Assembly (NCBI GenBank): GCA_014379065.1
Contig: JACMMM010000669.1
Location: 1 to 17,402 of the forward strand
From: Saprospiraceae bacterium
GTDB taxonomy: Bacteria; Bacteroidota; Bacteroidia; Chitinophagales; Saprospiraceae
Direction: 5' to 3'
Length of the DNA stretch: 17,402 nt
Within the stretch, counting starts at the first letter, position 1. The number at the start of each line of letters is the position of its first letter. The notes beneath the pieces are model-generated. The model did no database searches, was not told the DNA's origin, and saw only the letters and a program-made list of their open reading frames with translations. Of the stretch, positions 13,887 to 17,402 are shown piece after piece. The position numbers and the translations under genes are program-made.

Positions 13887-14588
13887 ATGAAAAAAATCTT
13901 CTTTTTACCCGTTTTACCCGCTTTACCCACCGTAGCTTTAGCGAAGGCGGGCCTCTTGCTTTTCCTCCTCGCCTTCACTTTCGAAAGTCAGGCTCATACC
14001 ATCAACTACGAACTTGCCGGGCTTTCACAAACCGACGTGGGCTGGGCTTACCTAAAACTCGGCTTTGAGCATATTGTGCCACTTGGATTGGACCACATTT
14101 TGTTCGTGCTTAGCATATTTTTCCTGAGCAACCGCTTGAGCACAATCCTTTGGCAGGCTACCACTTTCACCGTGGCACACTCCATTACCCTGGGTTTGGC
14201 GATGTATGGTTATATTCAACCCTTGCCCGCAGTGGTAGAACCCATCATTGCACTGTCCATCTTTTTTGTAGCAGTGGAAAATATTTTGGTGGGCGAATTG
14301 AAGCCTAGTCGCTTGGGCATCGTGTTTCTTTTTGGACTGGTACACGGAATGGGTTTCGCGGGCGCATTGTCCGAACTTGGATTGCCACCCTCTTCCTATC
14401 TGTCGGCGTTGTTGAGTTTCAATGTAGGCGTGGAATTGGGCCAAATCGCCGTGATCCTGGGGGCTTATTTCCTCATAGGTCGTTGGTTTTCAAAGGAAAC
14501 CTGGTATCGTGCTCGCGTGGTAGTCCCAGTATCTGCCGCGATTGCTCTCATTGCGCTGTATTGGACGGTTGAGCGGACTTTTGGATAA
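13887..14588 (+). CDS. HupE/UreJ-like membrane protein carrying the palindromic element in its signal peptide
   Basis: A 233-residue protein from the ATG at 13887; an ATG 21 bases upstream (13866) would add MKKSSIA, and neither has a clear ribosome site. I prefer 13887 because MKKIFFLPVLP aligns with MKKLNFLPGLP of the helical lipoprotein, which has the same element. Residues 13-22 (LPTVALAKAG) are read from the element, inside a signal peptide that ends near SQA (36). The mature part has about six membrane helices with HupE_UreJ_2 motifs: FEHIVPLGLDHILF (60-73), TVAHSITL (95-102), VEN (130-132), GLVHGMGFAGAL (150-161) and FNVGVELGQ (178-186). The conserved His/Asp residues suggest metal (nickel or cobalt) handling, as in the HupE/UreJ families, but this branch is untested. 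No hydrogenase or urease genes are nearby. Confidence 0.87.
   Translation: MKKIFFLPVLPALPTVALAKAGLLLFLLAFTFESQAHTINYELAGLSQTDVGWAYLKLGFEHIVPLGLDHILFVLSIFFLSNRLSTILWQATTFTVAHSITLGLAMYGYIQPLPAVVEPIIALSIFFVAVENILVGELKPSRLGIVFLFGLVHGMGFAGALSELGLPPSSYLSALLSFNVGVELGQIAVILGAYFLIGRWFSKETWYRARVVVPVSAAIALIALYWTVERTFG
13925..13952 (+). repeat. Palindromic element copy 4, in frame in the HupE-like gene
   Basis: ACCCACCGTAGCT, TT, AGCGAAGGCGGGC matches copy 2 at 24 of 28 positions. The similarity continues leftwards as TTTTTACCCG/TTTTACCCG repeats and through the start codon, so the shared block is longer than the palindrome. Confidence 0.78.
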
Positions 14589-14701
14589 TATTTCACGCAA
14601 CGCCGCAACGACACGACGTTTACGAGATTGGGTTTCACTGCGTTGCGACGTTGCGGCGTTGCGTGAAACCCAGTCGTATCGTTGCGGCGTTGCGTGAAAT
14701 A
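14589..14701. repeat. Hairpin of CGTTGCGGCGTTGCG words with competing pairing partners
   Basis: The left arm 14589-14611 pairs perfectly with 14679-14701 (23 bp). A second copy of CGTTGCGGCGTTGCGTGAAA at 14649-14668 could take the same partner. Inside, GGGTTTCAC (14630-14638) pairs with GTGAAACCC (14663-14671). It begins directly after the HupE-like gene stop and ends 36 bases before the -7 box of kup. Confidence 0.92.
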
Positions 14702-14737
14702 AATTTGTCTCTATATTTTATCTTTTGAAAATCTGCC

Positions 14738-14745
14738 TACGTTTG
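14738..14745 (+). promoter_or_regulatory. Predicted -7 box for kup
   Basis: TACGTTTG is a perfect TAnnTTTG box 26 bases before the ATG at 14772, giving a short leader. No good -33 box is visible at the expected distance. Confidence 0.55.
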
Positions 14746-14771
14746 CCCGCAGTTTTACCAAATAGCAAAAC

Positions 14772-16730
14772 ATGGGCACACAAAGTCATCACGTACACCA
14801 CCCACTCAGTAAAGCAGGGCTTCTCATAACCCTCGGAATTATTTTTGGCGACATCGGCACTTCGCCACTTTATGTGATGAAAGCCATCGTTGGCGAGGGC
14901 CAAATTATTGACCGATTGACGGTATTGGGCGGGGTTTCGCTCGTTTTTTGGACGCTCACTTTGCAAACGACTATCAAGTATGTGCTGCTCACACTCCGCG
15001 CGGACAACAAGGGTGAAGGTGGCATATTTTCCCTCTATACTTTGGTTCGGCGGCGCGAACGCTGGCTTTTGATTCCCGCATTGGTGGGTGGCGCCGCCAT
15101 GCTTTCGGATGGTATGATTACGCCCCCGATTTCCGTCTGTTCGGCCATAGAGGGTCTTGAGGCGAAATACGCAGGTATCCCTACGATAGGTATCTCCATC
15201 GCCATTATTTCCATGCTGTTCTTTGCTCAACGTTTTGGCACAGCGGCGGTGGGTCGGAGTTTCGGCCCTATCATGTTCTTGTGGTTCACTGTGTTGGCTA
15301 TATTGGGCATTATGAACATTGGCCATGATCTTGAGGTACTGCGCGCCCTCAGCCCACATTATGGAATTCAGCTTTTGATTGAGCACCCCAAAGGCGTTTT
15401 TATACTCGGTGCAGTTTTCCTCTGTACCACTGGGGCAGAAGCGCTGTATGCCGACCTTGGACACTGTGGCAGACAGAACATTCAGGTCAGCTGGATTTTT
15501 GTCAAAACCTGTCTTGTGCTTACTTATCTTGGGCAAGCGGCTTGGCTGCTGCACTACGAAGGGATGCCTTTGGAAGTAAATCCCTTCTACGGTATGATGC
15601 CGGATTGGTTTTTGTGGCCGGGCATCATCATCGCTACGTTTGCGGCCATTATTGCCAGCCAGGCCCTGATATCGGGTTCTTTCACGCTTGCTTCAGAAGC
15701 CATCCGACTCGGTTTTTTGCCAAAAATGACGGTGAAATTTCCAACCAATATGAAGGGGCAAATTTACATCCCGGCGGTCAACGGCTTTTTGTGGATGGGC
15801 TGTATAGCAGTGGTTTTGTATTTTAGGCGAAGCTCCAATATGGAACACGCTTACGGATTAGCCATTGTTCTGGCGATGCTCTGCACCACTATTTTGCTTT
15901 CAAATTGGCTGATAATCAAGCGGGTACATTCGATGTGGATTTGGGCAATGCTCCTATTCTACCTGCTCTTGGAGGGGCTGTTTTTGGTGGCTAACGCTTC
16001 TAAATTCACGGATGGTGGCTACGTCACCGTCATGATGGCATCCTTATTATTTGGAACAATGTACTTGTGGGTGAAGGCAAGGGGTATCCGCAAACGTTAT
16101 TCCGACGAGACAAAGATCAAGGATTACCTCGACCAACTCATCAAACTGAGCAACGATGTGGATGTGCCAAAATACGCCACTAATCTCGTATTTCTCAGCG
16201 GTGCAAAACACCCTCAAAAGGTGGAGGAAAAAGTGCTGTACTCTATCCTCCAAACCCAACCCAAACGCGCCGACGTGTATTGGTTTGTTCATATCGAGAC
16301 TACCGATGAGCCTTTCACCATGGAGTACGAAGTAAACACCATCTCACCCGACGATGTGTACAAAGTGAACTTCCGCCTCGGCTTCCGGGTGCAGCAGCGC
16401 ATGAATGTGTTTATGCACAAGGTCGTGCAGGAACTCGTTGAGAACGAAGAGCTTACCGTCTATTCCCGTTATCACTCCACAGATAGCAAATACCCCACAG
16501 GCGATTTTCGTTTTGTCATTATCCAAGAATTTTTATCCAACGAAAATGAACTTCCCTGGGCCGAGCAACTGATCCTTTCCACTTACCTGACCGTAAAAGG
16601 CTGGGTATCGTCGCCTAAAAACTGGTTCGGCCTTGATTCTGACTCGGTAGAAATGGAGGAGGCTCCCCTTGTGCTTCAACCAGTCAAAGAAGTAGCGTTA
16701 AAACGGTTAATAGGACGTTCTAACAAATAA
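14772..16730 (+). CDS. kup: KUP-family potassium uptake transporter
   Basis: A 652-residue inner-membrane protein of normal Kup length. The N-terminal GDIGTSPLY (26-34) is the KUP/HAK/KT hallmark, followed by GEGGIFSLYTL in the second loop, MLSDGMITPPISVCSAIEG and SGSFTLASEAIRLGFLP. About 12 hydrophobic segments extend to about residue 435; the remainder (from about KARGIRKRYSDE) is the soluble C-terminal domain. It imports K+, by analogy with proton-coupled Kup of E. coli. It has its own -7 box, and hemJ starts nine bases after its stop, so the two are probably co-transcribed although the functions seem unrelated. The frame is uninterrupted. Confidence 0.95.
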   Translation: MGTQSHHVHHPLSKAGLLITLGIIFGDIGTSPLYVMKAIVGEGQIIDRLTVLGGVSLVFWTLTLQTTIKYVLLTLRADNKGEGGIFSLYTLVRRRERWLLIPALVGGAAMLSDGMITPPISVCSAIEGLEAKYAGIPTIGISIAIISMLFFAQRFGTAAVGRSFGPIMFLWFTVLAILGIMNIGHDLEVLRALSPHYGIQLLIEHPKGVFILGAVFLCTTGAEALYADLGHCGRQNIQVSWIFVKTCLVLTYLGQAAWLLHYEGMPLEVNPFYGMMPDWFLWPGIIIATFAAIIASQALISGSFTLASEAIRLGFLPKMTVKFPTNMKGQIYIPAVNGFLWMGCIAVVLYFRRSSNMEHAYGLAIVLAMLCTTILLSNWLIIKRVHSMWIWAMLLFYLLLEGLFLVANASKFTDGGYVTVMMASLLFGTMYLWVKARGIRKRYSDETKIKDYLDQLIKLSNDVDVPKYATNLVFLSGAKHPQKVEEKVLYSILQTQPKRADVYWFVHIETTDEPFTMEYEVNTISPDDVYKVNFRLGFRVQQRMNVFMHKVVQELVENEELTVYSRYHSTDSKYPTGDFRFVIIQEFLSNENELPWAEQLILSTYLTVKGWVSSPKNWFGLDSDSVEMEEAPLVLQPVKEVALKRLIGRSNK

Positions 16731-16739
16731 AATGCCCTC

Positions 16740-17279
16740 ATGGATACCAGCACTTGGTACAGTGTTGCCAAATCCCTCCACCTAATTGGAATGGCTACTT
16801 GGATGGCCGGGATGTTTTACCTCGTGCGCGTCATGGTCTATCATGCCATGGCGAACGAAAAAGCATCGCCGGATCGGGAAATATTGGCTGGGCAGTTTGT
16901 GACGATGGAATGGAAGGCTTATCGAATCATCTTGCGCCCAGCGATGATTATCACATGGTTTTTTGGCGGGATGATGCTCACCATTCAACCCGTATGGTTC
17001 CAACAAAACTGGATGTTGGTTAAACTTGTTTTCCTGCTTCTGCTTACAGAATATACTGTTTGGCTCCAAAGCCATATCCGAAAGTTGGAGGCGGGCACTT
17101 CGCCACATACACATCTTTACTTTCGTGCGCTTAACGAGGTTCCCACCATTGCACTGGCAGGTATTGTTTTCCTTGCCGTGTTCAAAGACCGTATCAGCTT
17201 TCTGGCCCTTTTTATTGGGCTGGGGATATTTGTCGGGCTTATTGCCTGGGGAATCTGGAAAGCGAATCGGCGTCATTAG
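16740..17279 (+). CDS. hemJ: Protoporphyrinogen IX oxidase, HemJ type (CopD-like)
   Basis: A 179-residue protein with about four membrane helices. It fits HemJ: SLHLIGMATWMAGMFYLVR (12-30) with conserved H14, W21 and R30, then YH (34-35), MEWKAY (56-61), WMLVKL (91-96) with K95, and FRALNEVPT (128-136), and a C-terminal helix VFLAVFKDRIS. HemJ converts protoporphyrinogen IX to protoporphyrin IX in heme synthesis and replaces HemG or HemY in many bacteria. The CopD family is similar, so the distinction rests on length and the H/R/K pattern. It follows kup at nine bases. A short inverted repeat follows its stop. Confidence 0.86.
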   Translation: MDTSTWYSVAKSLHLIGMATWMAGMFYLVRVMVYHAMANEKASPDREILAGQFVTMEWKAYRIILRPAMIITWFFGGMMLTIQPVWFQQNWMLVKLVFLLLLTEYTVWLQSHIRKLEAGTSPHTHLYFRALNEVPTIALAGIVFLAVFKDRISFLALFIGLGIFVGLIAWGIWKANRRH

Positions 17280-17286
17280 GTCATTG

Positions 17287-17360
17287 GTCATTAGTCGTCA
17301 ATGGTCATTAGGTCATTTTCTTTTTTCACAAATACCAAATTACCAATGACGACTAAAGAC
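17287..17360. repeat. Imperfect inverted repeat of GTCATTAG words after hemJ
   Basis: 17287-17305 (GTCATTAGTCGTCAATGGT) pairs with 17342-17360 at 17 of 19 positions. The words GTCATTAG/TCATTGGTCATT are shared with the large hairpin at 12235-12377. It lies between hemJ and a possible convergent gene. Confidence 0.8.
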
Positions 17361-17365
17361 GATTT

Positions 17366-17402
17366 TCAAACCAACGCCGTATCATAACGCACCGACACCA
17401 CA
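17366..17402 (-). CDS. Possible C-terminus of a minus-strand gene; partial
   Basis: On the minus strand one frame reads VVSVRYDTALV and then TGA at 17368-17366, next to the inverted repeat. A convergent gene end fits the other repeat positions, but the stretch is too short to support a family, and this may be chance. Confidence 0.25.
   Translation of the reverse strand, partial: VVSVRYDTALV

Noticed and set aside
13751..13978. Minus-strand frame containing PAFAKATVGKAG over the HupE-like gene start
   Set aside because: It is the reverse reading of the palindromic element and lies over a well-supported gene; the same type of reading occurs over the other copies.

Overview
The window looks like a chromosomal segment of a Bacteroidota bacterium, probably from the Saprospiria (Lewinella/Haliscomenobacter-like); the class is inference from recalled family resemblance. 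Supporting signs are perfect Bacteroidota -7 boxes (TAnnTTTG) in front of several genes, no obvious Shine-Dalgarno sequences, a C-terminal type IX secretion sorting domain on a secreted metalloprotease, and typical gene sets (TPR protein, DUF4292 lipoprotein and EnvC-like protein in a row; bifunctional-nuclease/UVR protein; HemJ). It is mostly housekeeping and envelope content with one small toxin-antitoxin-like pair. There are no rRNA, tRNA, CRISPR or insertion-sequence genes that I can see.

Layout. 1-700 (-): N-terminal part of a secreted, probably S8-type serine peptidase that runs off the left edge. 919-1077 (+): a 52-residue, highly charged small protein with its own promoter and terminator. 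4204-1302 (-): a four-gene cell-envelope operon, in transcription order TPR protein, DUF4292 lipoprotein, degenerate-LytM EnvC-like protein, small secreted protein with a carboxypeptidase-regulatory-like domain. 4251-4873 (+): overlapping DUF433/DUF5615 pair. 4931-6765 (+): etfB and etfA, separated by a large hairpin, then a BFN/UVR protein (6839-7426). 8433-7441 (-): DUF1573 lipoprotein and TlpA-like thioredoxin. 9000-8557 (-): small helical lipoprotein. 9141-10475 (+): purB. 12131-10632 (-): secreted metzincin-like protease. 12437-13738 (+): membrane-anchored TPR protein, followed by a HupE/UreJ-like membrane protein (13887-14588). 14772-17279 (+): kup and hemJ. The last 37 bases may hold the C-terminus of a minus-strand gene.

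The unusual material is in and around the genes. (1) Nearly every intergenic gap contains a long, often near-perfect hairpin built from a short word repeated and inverted. The word differs from gap to gap (GTGATGAA, ATTTGGGG, GTCATTAATC, CAGGATAAACAGG, CGTTGCGGCGTTGCG and others), though a few words recur at distant gaps. They lie between convergent, co-directional and even divergent genes, so plain termination does not explain all of them. (2) A separate 28-base near-palindrome (ACCCGCC...GGCGGGT) occurs four times, always in the same orientation relative to the gene it serves. Three copies are read in the same frame inside the N-terminal export region of unrelated exported or membrane proteins, giving LPAVALAKAG, LPTVALAKAG and LPAEAIAKEG; the fourth sits just upstream of purB. 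This resembles the protein-invading palindromic elements known from Rickettsia and is the most interesting observation here.
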